Positions 18,490 through 28,290 of a DNA stretch of 64,000 bases are shown here, in pieces (the first letter of the stretch is position 1; every line of letters begins with the position of its first letter). The position numbers were made by a program, and so were the translations under genes. Under the pieces are notes generated by a model, which ran no database searches, was not told the DNA's origin, and saw only the letters and a list, made by a program, of their open reading frames with translations. Origin of the DNA: an uncultured SAR86 cluster bacterium (GTDB taxonomy: Bacteria; Pseudomonadota; Gammaproteobacteria; Magnimaribacterales; D2472). Location of the stretch: the NCBI GenBank assembly GCA_902622845.1, contig CACNRI010000001.1, forward strand, positions 248,001 through 312,000, written 5' to 3'.

Positions 18490-19070
18490 TATTCAACAAA
18501 TTCTAGTATTTTCTTTGAAAGCTTGTCAAAACCCTCATCATCCTTTGATGACGTTACAATGACAGACTTAGAATTAAGTTTTTTTTCAACATCCTTAATA
18601 GATCTAGAAATTGCAGAGCTGTTTAGTTTATCGCTTTTGGTTAAAACAGGTATAAATGGGACTTCATATTTATGACAGAACTCCATCATTTGAATATCGC
18701 TATTTTTTAGAGGATGTCTTATATCCATAAAGACAATGGCAGCACACAACGATTGCCTTGACGAAAAATAACTATCCAGCAAAGTATCAAGGTTCTTTTT
18801 TTTATCAACGGAGATTTTAGAAAATCCATATCCTGGTAAATCAACAAGTTTGATTTCGTCTGTCACTTTAAAAAAATTAATTTCTGTAGTTCTCCCTGGT
18901 GTTTTGCTTGTTCTTGCTAACTTTTTATTTTTTGCCAAACAGTTAAGAGCACTTGATTTTCCCGCATTCGATCTCCCTGCTAAAACAAACTCAAAACCTT
19001 CATCTGGCGGAGCTTTCTTAATATTTAATACACCTTGCATAAAGGTAGTTTTAGTGAAAATGTTTTGCAT
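18489..19070 (-). CDS. engB: Ribosome biogenesis GTPase EngB (YihA/YsxC)
   Basis: GTPase needed for assembly of the large ribosomal subunit. The 193 residues show the G motifs in order: G1 GRSNAGKSS, G2 region PGRTTEINFF, G3 DLPGYGFSK, G4 TKSDKL and G5 SSKDDEG. Length is typical. It is the first gene of a two-gene minus-strand unit with the Coq4-like gene and is divergent from dsbA, with about 90 bases between. Confidence 0.95.
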   Translation of the reverse strand: MQNIFTKTTFMQGVLNIKKAPPDEGFEFVLAGRSNAGKSSALNCLAKNKKLARTSKTPGRTTEINFFKVTDEIKLVDLPGYGFSKISVDKKKNLDTLLDSYFSSRQSLCAAIVFMDIRHPLKNSDIQMMEFCHKYEVPFIPVLTKSDKLNSSAISRSIKDVEKKLNSKSVIVTSSKDDEGFDKLSKKILEFVE

Positions 19071-19161
19071 TTTTCTGTTTGTTTGAGCCTCTCTTAGGTT
19101 TATAATACCGTTTCTAAAATATTTCGTATATTCATAAAATATTTATTAAAGATACAAAACC

Positions 19162-19764
19162 ATGAAAAAAATACTGATTTCATTATTACTAGTAACTAGC
19201 GGACTTGCATACTCATTTGAGCCTGTACTTGGAAGAGACTACAGCTTACTTGAAAACCCTTTACCCACTAAAAAAGATGGGAAAGTCGAAGTTCTTGAAA
19301 TCTTTTGGTACGGATGTGGTCACTGTTATGCGATGGAATCGAAAATTAAAGCCTGGAATAAAACAACCCCAGAGTATGTGAGCTTTAAAAAGATGCCAGT
19401 TACATGGGGCCCAGTGCACCGTCTCCATGCTGCTATGTTTTATACAATTGAGTCTATTGGCTCTGAACAAGATCTACACGCAGCAGTATTTTCAACAATG
19501 CATAATGAAAGAAATATATTATCTAGTGAACAGGCCGTGACAAGGTTTTTCGGAAAAGTTGGTGTTTCTTCTTCAGATTTATCAAAGTATTTAAATTCTT
19601 TTGGTGTTAAACAAAGAGTAAATAGAGCTGTTGAGCTAACTAAACAACTTAAAGTTGATTCAGTGCCTATGATAATTGTCGATGGTAAATACAAAGTGGC
19701 TGCTAGAGACACAGCCCTTCAAACGGTTGACTACTTAGTTGAAATGCAAAAATCGGAGTCCTAA
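19162..19764 (+). CDS. dsbA: Thiol:disulfide interchange protein DsbA
   Basis: Periplasmic oxidase that introduces disulfides into exported proteins. The 200 residues begin with a signal peptide (about 1-18, SGLAYS). The thioredoxin-fold active site is CGHC at residues 52-55, unlike the CPHC of E. coli DsbA. The cis-proline loop reads SVPMIIVDGKY. A helical insert carries the DsbA-type features. The cupredoxin gene starts three bases after the stop, so both exported proteins are made together. Confidence 0.92.
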   Translation: MKKILISLLLVTSGLAYSFEPVLGRDYSLLENPLPTKKDGKVEVLEIFWYGCGHCYAMESKIKAWNKTTPEYVSFKKMPVTWGPVHRLHAAMFYTIESIGSEQDLHAAVFSTMHNERNILSSEQAVTRFFGKVGVSSSDLSKYLNSFGVKQRVNRAVELTKQLKVDSVPMIIVDGKYKVAARDTALQTVDYLVEMQKSES

Positions 19765-19767
19765 ATA

Positions 19768-20349
19768 ATGAAAAATACTTTTTTCCTATCTTTAATCTTT
19801 CTTACAACATTAGCTTTTGCTGGCAAGAAATACGAAGATCAAGTAATTGAAAGAATAACCTGTCCAACCCAGAAGTGTGAAGAGGGTCAAACTTTAGATA
19901 TTGAGATTCCTTCAATGATGGAAGAAACTGCCGCAGAAGATGTTGTAAAAGTAGAGTTATCTGAAGGTTCAGAGCATGTTGTAAAAATGCTTAATTCAGG
20001 AGAAGGCGGACAAATGATTTTTGAACCAGCTGTAATAAAAGTCTCTGTTGGCGATACTATTCATTTTAAAGCTACAGATGCGGCACACAACTCTGTATCT
20101 GTTGATGGCATGGTGCCAGCTGGTGCAGCTAGCTGGGCTAGTCAATTGAGTCAGGATATAAGTGTTACTTTGGATACCGAGGGCGTATATGTCTATCAAT
20201 GTGACCCGCATCTTATTATGGCAATGGTTGGAGTTATTCAAGTTGGCGATGCTGTCAATATGGAAGAGATTAGAAGTGCAGCTTCGAGCTATAGTGCGAA
20301 TTTCTTAATGAATAATGACAGACTTCAAGGCTATCTAAATCAACTTTAA
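19768..20349 (+). CDS. Exported cupredoxin (pseudoazurin/plastocyanin-like)
   Basis: A 193-residue exported blue-copper protein. The signal peptide ends at about residue 18. A roughly 60-residue segment with a CPTQKC pair precedes the cupredoxin domain (about 80-160). Type 1 copper ligands are visible: His107 (AAHNS), Cys145 and His148 (YQCDPH) and Met153 (MAMVG). It probably carries electrons between periplasmic redox partners; no partner is next to it. The extra N-terminal cysteines may form a disulfide made by the DsbA encoded just upstream. Its stop shares TTAA with yigB. Confidence 0.88.
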   Translation: MKNTFFLSLIFLTTLAFAGKKYEDQVIERITCPTQKCEEGQTLDIEIPSMMEETAAEDVVKVELSEGSEHVVKMLNSGEGGQMIFEPAVIKVSVGDTIHFKATDAAHNSVSVDGMVPAGAASWASQLSQDISVTLDTEGVYVYQCDPHLIMAMVGVIQVGDAVNMEEIRSAASSYSANFLMNNDRLQGYLNQL

Positions 20350-21047
20350 ATACAATCAATTTTTTCCGTTAGCCCTTCCCATGTGCTGAACTCTGGAGGT
20401 TTTTCTACACCCTCAAGATCCCAAATTTCTTTATTTGGATTAAACCAAAGACCTTTAACGCCATAACTTATTGCTCCGTGCATATCATTAATTTTGTGAT
20501 CACCAATATGCAACAATTCTTCTTTACTAACCCCTAATAGCTCAATTGCTTTATGGAAGTGATTTTCACTTGGCTTGTTTGCACTTACATCTTTTGAAGA
20601 AATATTAAATTTAAAAAACTTACTAATACCAATTATTTCAATATTAGCATTACCATTTGTTAGGCATCCCAACTTATATATTTGAGAAAGTTTCTCAATT
20701 TCATCCAAAACAGAGGGAAAAAACTCTACTTTATTTCTTTCCTGAAAAAATAATTGAAAAGCACTTTCTGATAGCGCATTTGCAGTTTCTTCATCAGATA
20801 TACGCTCCTGTATTTTCATTAATAATAATTTTTTTCTGAGTTTCCCAACATCGAATTCGTATGAAGCATCTTCAATAATAAGCTTTTCTCTTATTTGTTT
20901 GAATTCTTCCCAAGATCCCCATTCTAATTTTCCAATCTTGTCCTCTATAAATTTTCTTGTTTTCATCTCAGCATTTATTAATACTGGTTTTACATCCCAG
21001 AATGTGTCATCAAGGTCAAAAGTTATAGCTTTAATTTTTTTACTCAT
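20346..21047 (-). CDS. yigB: HAD-family phosphatase YigB-like
   Basis: Haloacid dehalogenase-type phosphatase of 233 residues. The nucleophile motif is DLDDTFWD (Asp11, Asp13). LTNGN forms motif II and HIGDHKINDMHGA forms the metal-binding motif IV. In E. coli, YigB follows xerC and dephosphorylates the riboflavin precursor 5-amino-6-(5-phosphoribitylamino)uracil. The same gene order here (DUF484, xerC, this gene) supports that name, but the substrate is not proven by sequence. Three bases separate it from xerC. Confidence 0.85.
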   Translation of the reverse strand: MSKKIKAITFDLDDTFWDVKPVLINAEMKTRKFIEDKIGKLEWGSWEEFKQIREKLIIEDASYEFDVGKLRKKLLLMKIQERISDEETANALSESAFQLFFQERNKVEFFPSVLDEIEKLSQIYKLGCLTNGNANIEIIGISKFFKFNISSKDVSANKPSENHFHKAIELLGVSKEELLHIGDHKINDMHGAISYGVKGLWFNPNKEIWDLEGVEKPPEFSTWEGLTEKIDCI

Positions 21048-21049
21048 GT

Positions 21050-21946
21050 TTACTTTTTTGCTCTCGGATGTGATTTATCATAAATCTTAACAAGATGTTG
21101 ATAATCTAAGTTTGTATATATTTGAGTGGTTGATAAAGAACTATGACCTAATAGTTCTTGTATTGACCTTAGGTCTCCAGATGATTCAAGCATGTGAGTT
21201 GCAAAGCTATGCCTCAGCATGTGGGGATTAATAGGAGGAAGTCCTTGCTTTATTGCAAGTTTTTTTAGGCGAAGTTGGATACTACGCGTTGTCAGTCTGC
21301 CCCCAGTTTTATTAACGAATAGCGCCCCATCTTTATTAGTTATTTTCTTTCTTTCTTCCAACCAGTTATCAATCGCACTAATGGCAAATCTTCCCAAAGG
21401 AACTAGCCGAGTTTTCGATCCTTTACCAACGACTCTTAAAAAATTCTTTTCTTCTTCAAAATCATGGATATCCACATTAACTGTTTCAGAAACCCTTAGA
21501 CCTGAGGAATACATTAATTCTATTATCGCCAAGTCCCTTATTTCTATAAATGAGGTAGGTTTAAAATCTAACAATCTATTAATTTGTTCAGGTGTTAAAG
21601 TCTCAGGAAGTTTCTTTTCCATCTTTGGACCCGAGATAAGCTCAAATGGAGACTGATTAATTCTGTGATTTTTTTGAAGATATTTAAAAAAACCTTTAAT
21701 AGAAGATAGGTGTCGTTGAATGCTTCTTGCACCAATATTCATAGAATAGAGAGAGCCTATCCATGAACTACATATTTCTTCAGATATATCACTTAATTTA
21801 TTAATTTTATTAGATATAAGAAAGTTCCTAAATTTCAAAATATCCCTTTTGTAGGCTTTTGTAGAGTTATCTGAAAGATTTTTAACATCTTTTAAAAAAA
21901 CTAAATAGTCATCAATAAGATTATCAATGAAGAATTTTTTAGACAT
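21050..21946 (-). CDS. xerC: Tyrosine recombinase XerC
   Basis: Site-specific recombinase that resolves chromosome dimers at dif together with XerD. The 298 residues have the SAM-like core-binding domain (about 1-90). The catalytic residues are Arg151 (SSGLRVSE), Lys175, His242 and Arg245 (HMLRHSFAT), His268 (LLGHSS) and Tyr277 (TQIYTNL). The downstream YigB and upstream DUF484 context points to XerC rather than XerD or a phage integrase. The start overlaps the DUF484 stop by one base. Confidence 0.93.
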   Translation of the reverse strand: MSKKFFIDNLIDDYLVFLKDVKNLSDNSTKAYKRDILKFRNFLISNKINKLSDISEEICSSWIGSLYSMNIGARSIQRHLSSIKGFFKYLQKNHRINQSPFELISGPKMEKKLPETLTPEQINRLLDFKPTSFIEIRDLAIIELMYSSGLRVSETVNVDIHDFEEEKNFLRVVGKGSKTRLVPLGRFAISAIDNWLEERKKITNKDGALFVNKTGGRLTTRSIQLRLKKLAIKQGLPPINPHMLRHSFATHMLESSGDLRSIQELLGHSSLSTTQIYTNLDYQHLVKIYDKSHPRAKK

Positions 21947-22575
21947 TAAGCTGGAAAAGTCTTTAGTTTGGCTTCTGTTATATCTCTAATAAACTCAATA
22001 AAAGTTGTATCTTCATCTCCTAGATATCTTGTCTTGTCTTTAGAGCCAATAAGCAACAACCCAATTTTATTCTTGTTTTTAAAAACGCTTATTACAACTG
22101 ACTTAATAGAATCATCTTCGAAAAGGATCTGAATTTTTTTATTAGCAAAACTGCCATGTTTTGTTTCACCCACAGAAAATGTCATTCCTGTGCTTTCCTC
22201 AAGATCATTCATTTCACTATTAGTAAAAAATTGTAAATAAGCTACATCAACATCAAATATTTTTTTTAAATTTTTAGGCATTAATTCAATTAATGCTTCT
22301 TCATCCCTTGCAGTAACTATTTTCAAAATTAAAGCTTTTGATTTTATGAACAGGTCTTCATTTTCAGAAGCATTCGATAAGAAAACAGAGAGACTATCAA
22401 GTAGATTTTTTTGTTCATTTCTCAGCTTTCTTACTTGCCTTTCAAGCAAAGATTCCGCTTTTCCTGGGGAGTGTTTAAAATCAAGCTCGCTGACTATTGA
22501 CTCTCTCGTAAGAAAAAAATCAGTGTTTTTTAAAAGATAAAGCTCTACTTCTTTTGCTGATATTTCTTTAGTCAT
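21946..22575 (-). CDS. DUF484 family protein (YigA-like)
   Basis: A 209-residue cytosolic protein of the DUF484 family, whose genes sit directly upstream of xerC in many gammaproteobacteria. The N-terminus (VELYLLKNTDFFLTRESIVSELDF then RQVRKLRNEQKNLL) is the family signature and probably forms a coiled coil. The remainder looks like a GAF-type domain (SVVISVFKNKNKIGLLLIGS). Function is unknown. It starts four bases after ahcY. Confidence 0.88.
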   Translation of the reverse strand: MTKEISAKEVELYLLKNTDFFLTRESIVSELDFKHSPGKAESLLERQVRKLRNEQKNLLDSLSVFLSNASENEDLFIKSKALILKIVTARDEEALIELMPKNLKKIFDVDVAYLQFFTNSEMNDLEESTGMTFSVGETKHGSFANKKIQILFEDDSIKSVVISVFKNKNKIGLLLIGSKDKTRYLGDEDTTFIEFIRDITEAKLKTFPA

Positions 22576-22578
22576 TCT

Positions 22579-23973
22579 CTAATATTTATAAGAATCTTCT
22601 TTAAAAGGGCCTTCCTTAGGAACATCAATGTAATCAGCTTGTTCATCAGTTAGCTTTGTAACAACACCACCAAACCCTTGAACCATAAGAGCAGCAACCT
22701 CTTCATCAAGTTTTTTTGGTAAAACCTCAACTTTTATTAAAGTTTTTTTCTTTTCCTCATCATTAATTTTTGCAAAACCTTTCTCATATAAATGCATTTG
22801 AGCAAGCACTTGATTGGCAAAGGATCCATCCATAATCCTGCTTGGATGACCGGTAGCATTTCCAAGATTCACAAGTCTTCCCTCTGCTAGCAAGAGTATA
22901 TAGTTTTTGCTAGTAAGATCGGGTTCTTGATCAGGTGAACAGTCCCTAAAGACTCTATGAACCTGAGGCTTTATCTCCTCCCAATACCAAACATCTTTCA
23001 TATAAACAGTATCTATTTCAGTATCAAAGTGACCAATATTGCAAACCACTGCTCCATTTTTGAGAGAACTTAGGATTGCTGAATCGCAAACATTAACATT
23101 TCCAGTTGTTGTAACCAGAATATCAGTATCTTGAAGAAGATCTTTATTAATATCATCTTCTTTTCCTGTAACATTCCCATCTTTGTAACATGAAACAAGC
23201 GAGAATCCATCCATGCATGCCTGCATTGCACATATGGGATCAGTTTCTGTAACTCTGACAACCATCCCTTCTTGAGCTAAGCTAGCCGCTGAGCCTTTAC
23301 CTACATCACCATATCCAATTACCAGTGCTTTCTTACCGGATAAAAGCATGTCAGTAGCTCTTTTAATGCCATCATTAAGGCTGTGCCTGCAGCCATATTT
23401 ATTGTCATTTTTTGATTTTGTTACAGAGTCGTTTACATTTATTGCAGGGACTCTTAACTCTCCTTTTTCTAGCATTTTTTTCAGCCTATAGACACCTGTT
23501 GTTGTCTCTTCAGATATGCCATGAATTGTTTCTAGCATCTCAGGATACTTTGTATGAACCATATGAGTTAAGTCACCACCATCATCCAGAATCATATTTG
23601 CATCCCATGGCTCACCGTCTTTAAGTATAGTTTGTTCTATACACCAGTCGAATTCTTCGTCAGTTTGACCTTTCCAAGCAAAAACAGGTATGCCCTTGGC
23701 TGCCATTGCAGCAGCTGCATGATCTTGGGTAGAGAAAATGTTACAGCCCGACCACCTGATTTCCGCTCCAAGATCTATCAAAGTTTCCATCAAAACAGCC
23801 GTCTGGATAGTCATATGTATACAGCCCATAATCTTTGCACCTGATAATGGTTGCTCATCTTTATACTTTTCTCTGAGTGCCATTAAAGCAGGCATTTCAT
23901 TTTCAGCAAGAGATACCTCCCTTCTTCCAAACTCTGCTAAGGTAATATCTGCAACTTTATAATCTTCTTTCAT
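22579..23973 (-). CDS. ahcY: Adenosylhomocysteinase
   Basis: Splits S-adenosylhomocysteine to adenosine and homocysteine, relieving product inhibition of methyltransferases. The 464 residues contain the family's [30 protein letters not shown]-type region (here with [10 protein letters not shown]), the NAD-binding [13 protein letters not shown] and the C-terminal [12 protein letters not shown]. It lies nine bases after metK, so both steps of the SAM cycle are co-transcribed. The short gap leaves no room for an SAH riboswitch. Confidence 0.97.
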   Translation of the reverse strand: MKEDYKVADITLAEFGRREVSLAENEMPALMALREKYKDEQPLSGAKIMGCIHMTIQTAVLMETLIDLGAEIRWSGCNIFSTQDHAAAAMAAKGIPVFAWKGQTDEEFDWCIEQTILKDGEPWDANMILDDGGDLTHMVHTKYPEMLETIHGISEETTTGVYRLKKMLEKGELRVPAINVNDSVTKSKNDNKYGCRHSLNDGIKRATDMLLSGKKALVIGYGDVGKGSAASLAQEGMVVRVTETDPICAMQACMDGFSLVSCYKDGNVTGKEDDINKDLLQDTDILVTTTGNVNVCDSAILSSLKNGAVVCNIGHFDTEIDTVYMKDVWYWEEIKPQVHRVFRDCSPDQEPDLTSKNYILLLAEGRLVNLGNATGHPSRIMDGSFANQVLAQMHLYEKGFAKINDEEKKKTLIKVEVLPKKLDEEVAALMVQGFGGVVTKLTDEQADYIDVPKEGPFKEDSYKY

Positions 23974-23982
23974 AACTTAATC

Positions 23983-25068
23983 CTAAAATAAATCCAATCT
24001 TTCATATGGGAGATTATCCCTACCAAAGTGTCCGTATAATGTTGTTTCAGTTAAATCTAGTTCGAATAAGCTAAATTTATCTATTATTCCTTTTGGGGAA
24101 AGATCCACATTTTCTCTAATCCAATTTGCAAGATCGGGCCTGACTTTTCCATCAGCATAAACATAAACACTTGTCGGTTCAACAACACCGATAGCATAAC
24201 TTAATTGCACGGTTGCATTAGAAGCCCTGCCGCTTGAAACTATATTTTTTGCAAGATATCTCGCCATATAAGCGCCAGATCTATCTACCTTTGTGCAATC
24301 TTTTCCTGAAAAGGCTCCACCTCCGTGAGGAGCATAACCTCCATATGTATCAACAATAATTTTTCTACCAGTTAAACCAGTATCTCCATCAGGTCCCCCA
24401 ACAACAAACCTCCCAGTTGGATTAATAAGAAACTTTGTAGAACTTAGATCCTCTGTTATTTCATCTCTAATTATTTCCTCTATTTTTTTTCTAACATGTT
24501 CAATGTCAACATCTTCGGCATGTTGAGTACTACAAACAATTTTTTCAATATTTTGTGGCTTATTGATATCGCTGTAGGTAAGAGTTACTTGGCTTTTATT
24601 GTCAGGAAGAATCCACCTATGATTCTCTCTTTCATTTTGGACTCGTTCCAATATTTTGTGACATAAATAGATAGCCATTGGCATATAATTTTCAGTTTCT
24701 AAGCAAGCATACCCAAACATAAGGCCTTGATCGCCAGCACCAAAATTGTCAGTCCCTAGGGCTATATCTGGAGACTGACCATGCATCTCATTATAGATAT
24801 TTAGACGCTCATGATGGAAACCATCTTGCTCATATCCGATTTTTGCTACTACATTCCTTATTATTTTTTCTATTTCATCTTTATCGAAATTATTGCTTTT
24901 ATATTCACCAGCTATCGTAACCATATTTGTAGTTACAAGAGTCTCTATTGCGGCTCTATGAGAAATATTTTTTGATAAAAGAAATGTAGCAACTGAATCT
25001 GAAATTAAGTCAGCTACTTTATCAGGATGACCAATGCTTACGCTTTCGCTAGTAAATTCGTATTCCAT
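23983..25068 (-). CDS. metK: S-adenosylmethionine synthetase
   Basis: Makes S-adenosylmethionine from methionine and ATP. The 361 residues carry SESVSIGHPDKVADLISD at the N-terminus, GAGDQGLMFGYA, TGRKIIVDTYGG and the phosphate-binding GGGAFSGKDCTKVDRSGAY. It is shorter than the 384-residue E. coli protein but has all these motifs. It heads the metK-ahcY-DUF484-xerC-yigB run. The 101 bases up to tkt must hold divergent promoters; I see no SAM-riboswitch-like fold there. Confidence 0.96.
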   Translation of the reverse strand: MEYEFTSESVSIGHPDKVADLISDSVATFLLSKNISHRAAIETLVTTNMVTIAGEYKSNNFDKDEIEKIIRNVVAKIGYEQDGFHHERLNIYNEMHGQSPDIALGTDNFGAGDQGLMFGYACLETENYMPMAIYLCHKILERVQNERENHRWILPDNKSQVTLTYSDINKPQNIEKIVCSTQHAEDVDIEHVRKKIEEIIRDEITEDLSSTKFLINPTGRFVVGGPDGDTGLTGRKIIVDTYGGYAPHGGGAFSGKDCTKVDRSGAYMARYLAKNIVSSGRASNATVQLSYAIGVVEPTSVYVYADGKVRPDLANWIRENVDLSPKGIIDKFSLFELDLTETTLYGHFGRDNLPYERLDLF

Positions 25069-25169
25069 AAGTTTAATTATTGAATTCTACCCTTTTGTGT
25101 TGGATGTATGTATATAAATATGGACAAATTCATATTATTATAACGATACTTTAACTTTAAGAATAAAAG

Positions 25170-27155
25170 TTGGACAATAAAGATTTAGCAAACGCGATAA
25201 GATTCCTTTCAATTGATGCTGTTCAAACAGCAAAATCTGGACATCCTGGCATGCCAATGGGCATGGCTGATATAGCCGTATCTCTTTGGAAAAATAATTT
25301 AAAGCATAATCCTTCTAATCCTAAATGGATTAATAGAGACAGATTTGTTCTTTCAAATGGTCATGGTTCGATGTTGCTTTATAGTCTTTTACATTTAACA
25401 GGATATGACCTTAACATCAATGATTTAAAAGATTTCAGAAAACTTAAATCAAAAACACCCGGTCACCCCGAATATGATATCGATATTGGAGTTGAAACAA
25501 CCACTGGCCCACTTGGACAAGGAATTGGGAATGCTGTTGGAATGGCCCTAGCTGAAAAGAATCTTGCTGCAACATTTAACAAGGAAGACATAAAAATAAT
25601 AGATCACTATACCTATGCTTTTCTTGGCGATGGTTGTTTAATGGAAGGTATCTCTCATGAAGTTTGTTCATTCGCAGGCACACACAAACTTGGAAAACTT
25701 ATATGTTTTTATGATCAAAATGGAATATCTATAGATGGAGAAATTGATCTATGGTTTACAGATAATACAAAACAAAGATTTGAAAGCTATGGATGGCAGG
25801 TGATTGAGATTGATGGCCATAACATAGATGAAATTAATAAAGCTACTGAAGAAGCTAAGAGAGAAACTGAAAGACCATCAATGATTTGCTGTAAGACAAC
25901 CATTGGTTTTGGCTCGCCAAATAAATCAGGAACTGCTGGAGTTCACGGAAGTCCGTTAGGTGATGACGAAATTGAAATAACCAGGAGAGAACTTAACTGG
26001 GAACATGGCCCTTTTGAAATACCTGAAGATATTTATGATGCCTGGAATGCAAAAGATGAGGGTGCCAATAAAGAAAAAGCCTGGCAAGATCTTTTGGAAA
26101 CTTATAAACAAAAATATCCAGAGGAATCCAATGAACTTGAGAGAAGATTTAATTCAGAGATGACTCATGAATTTAATGAAAGATTCGATGACTTTTTAAA
26201 AGATTGTTCATTACAAGAAGATCCGATCGCAACCAGAAAAGCATCTCAAATTTGTCTTGATCATTTTTGTGCTGACTTACCTGAGTTAATTGGCGGTTCT
26301 GCCGATTTAACAGGATCAAATAATACTTTTTCAAAACATAACACTGAACTTACTGCCGATAATCCTGGCGGATCACATATTTACTATGGCGTAAGAGAGT
26401 TCGGCATGGTTACTATCATGAATGGAATGAGTCTCCATGGTGGCATTAGGCCATATGGAGGAACCTTCCTAGTTTTTATGGATTATGCAAGAAATGCAGT
26501 GCGTTTATCTGCAATGATGAGTCTGCCAAATATATATGTCTTTACTCATGATTCAATCGGCTTAGGTGAAGATGGTCCAACACATCAACCTATCGAACAT
26601 TTGGTTACTCTCAGAGCAACGCCAAACTTATACAATTGGAGGCCAGCTGATCTTAAAGAAACAGCAGTAGCATGGAAAGAGTCAATTTTATCAAAATCCC
26701 CAAGCTGTCTTATCCTCAGCAGACAGGGTCTTCCGCAGGTCAAAATGAGTGAGGACAAGATTAGTAATATCTCTAAAGGAGGATATTTAGTTCAAAAGGA
26801 CGAAGATGCAGAGCTAAACATTATATCCTCTGGAAGCGAACTGCAATTAGCCATTCAAGCAGCTAAAGATCTTGATCAGTCGGATATAAAGGTAAATGTG
26901 GTTTCGATGCCATGTTTAGATAGATTTCTTGAGGCGGATTTAGAATATCAAAATAAAGTGATCCAAAAAGATTTGCCATCCATTGTTGTTGAGGCTGCCC
27001 ATCCAAACTCATGGTATAGAATTTTAGGAAGAAATGACCTTGTAATTGGTATGACAACATTTGGGGAGTCTGCACCTGCAAAAATGCTTTTTGAGGAGTT
27101 CGGTTTTACAGCAGGGAATATTGTTTCAAAGGCAAAAAAACTTTTAGATAAATGA
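25170..27155 (+). CDS. tkt: Transketolase
   Basis: Thiamine-diphosphate enzyme moving two-carbon units in the pentose phosphate pathway. It has 661 residues from a TTG start; the N-terminus DNKDLANAIRFLSIDAVQTA fits the family, so TTG is preferred. It shows SGHPGMPMG, GPLGQGIGNAVGMALAEK, the cofactor motif GDGCLMEGISHE, and in the pyrimidine domain REFGMVTIMNGMSLHGG. Its stop overlaps the pgk start as ATGA. It opens the tkt-pgk-fba-dtd-LOG operon. Confidence 0.97.
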   Translation: MDNKDLANAIRFLSIDAVQTAKSGHPGMPMGMADIAVSLWKNNLKHNPSNPKWINRDRFVLSNGHGSMLLYSLLHLTGYDLNINDLKDFRKLKSKTPGHPEYDIDIGVETTTGPLGQGIGNAVGMALAEKNLAATFNKEDIKIIDHYTYAFLGDGCLMEGISHEVCSFAGTHKLGKLICFYDQNGISIDGEIDLWFTDNTKQRFESYGWQVIEIDGHNIDEINKATEEAKRETERPSMICCKTTIGFGSPNKSGTAGVHGSPLGDDEIEITRRELNWEHGPFEIPEDIYDAWNAKDEGANKEKAWQDLLETYKQKYPEESNELERRFNSEMTHEFNERFDDFLKDCSLQEDPIATRKASQICLDHFCADLPELIGGSADLTGSNNTFSKHNTELTADNPGGSHIYYGVREFGMVTIMNGMSLHGGIRPYGGTFLVFMDYARNAVRLSAMMSLPNIYVFTHDSIGLGEDGPTHQPIEHLVTLRATPNLYNWRPADLKETAVAWKESILSKSPSCLILSRQGLPQVKMSEDKISNISKGGYLVQKDEDAELNIISSGSELQLAIQAAKDLDQSDIKVNVVSMPCLDRFLEADLEYQNKVIQKDLPSIVVEAAHPNSWYRILGRNDLVIGMTTFGESAPAKMLFEEFGFTAGNIVSKAKKLLDK

Positions 27156-28288
27156 GATTACTTAAAGACCAAGATCTTAGTAATAAGAATGTGGTTGTAA
27201 GATTAGATTTAAATGTTCCTATTCAAGACAAGCAAATTATAGATTCAACCAGAATCATTTCTTCAGTACCAACAATAAAATATCTCGTAGATAAAAATTG
27301 TAAAGTCCTTTTAACATCACATCTTGGCAGACCTGAGGAAGGAAAGTTTGATCAAGATTTCTCAATGTCTCCTGTTGCTGAAAAATTATCCGAAATCTTA
27401 AATCATGAAATTGATCTTATTGATTCCCTAGACAGCAGCGATATTTTTAATACAACTCAAATACAACTATTAGAAAATTTAAGATTTCTTATTGGTGAAA
27501 AAGACAATAATGAAAAGCTAGGCAATCAGCTAGCAAATAAAGGAGATGTTTATATATTTGATGCTTTTGGGACTGCTCACCGTAAACAGGCTTCCACACA
27601 CTCAGCTATTCAACAAGCAAAGATTTCATGTGCTGGACTTCTCTTAGAGAAAGAGATTAATTCACTTAATAAAGCTTTAACCTTTATTGAAAATCCATTC
27701 ACTGCTGTAATTGCAGGTTCAAAGATTTCAACAAAGCTTGAACTTATAGCTCATTTGAATTCAAAAGCAGATTTCATTGTTGTTGGCGGCGGCATTGCTA
27801 ATACCTTTCTGAAATCTCAGGGCTTCGATGTTGGAGAGTCTTTGGTAGAAAATGACATGATTGAAATTGCAAAAGAGCTTTTTAATTCTGGCAAAATAAT
27901 ATTACCAAATAAAGTCATTGTTGCTGATTCAATTGATAGCAATTCCTCAAATACTAAAAATATAGATTCTGTTAGTGGCTCGGATAAGATTTTTGACATT
28001 AATTTAACTAGCAATATGTCGGAAATCCTTAAGAACTCAAAAACTATTTTATGGAATGGGCCAATAGGAGTTTTTGAAAAAGAGCCTTTTCAGAAAGGCA
28101 CATATCAATTAGCTAAAACTATTGCAGGGTCTGAGGCTTTTTCACTTGCTGGAGGTGGAGAAACTATAGCTGCTATAAATAAATTTATTAATAAAGATGA
28201 GGTATCATACTGTTCAACAGGTGGAGGAGCTTTTTTAGAATATATGGAAGGCAAATTACTCCCATCAATTGAGGCTTTAGGAGGCTAA
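27152..28288 (+). CDS. pgk: Phosphoglycerate kinase
   Basis: Interconverts 1,3-bisphosphoglycerate and 3-phosphoglycerate with ATP formation. The 378 residues show the substrate-binding VVRLDLNVPI, LTSHLGRPEEG and LLENLRF, the VFDAFGTAHR-type segment (here IFDAFGTAHRKQAST) and the nucleotide-binding GGGETIAAINKF with the final STGGGAFLEYMEGK. Slightly short for the family. It overlaps tkt by four bases and fba follows after two bases. Confidence 0.97.
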   Translation: MRLLKDQDLSNKNVVVRLDLNVPIQDKQIIDSTRIISSVPTIKYLVDKNCKVLLTSHLGRPEEGKFDQDFSMSPVAEKLSEILNHEIDLIDSLDSSDIFNTTQIQLLENLRFLIGEKDNNEKLGNQLANKGDVYIFDAFGTAHRKQASTHSAIQQAKISCAGLLLEKEINSLNKALTFIENPFTAVIAGSKISTKLELIAHLNSKADFIVVGGGIANTFLKSQGFDVGESLVENDMIEIAKELFNSGKIILPNKVIVADSIDSNSSNTKNIDSVSGSDKIFDINLTSNMSEILKNSKTILWNGPIGVFEKEPFQKGTYQLAKTIAGSEAFSLAGGGETIAAINKFINKDEVSYCSTGGGAFLEYMEGKLLPSIEALGG

Positions 28289-28290
28289 AA

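Noticed and set aside
23974-23982. SAH riboswitch upstream of ahcY
   Set aside because: Only nine bases separate metK and ahcY, so no structured leader can exist there.
25069-25169. SAM riboswitch upstream of metK
   Set aside because: The 101-base divergent gap is AT-rich and I find no stem set or pseudoknot like a known SAM riboswitch.
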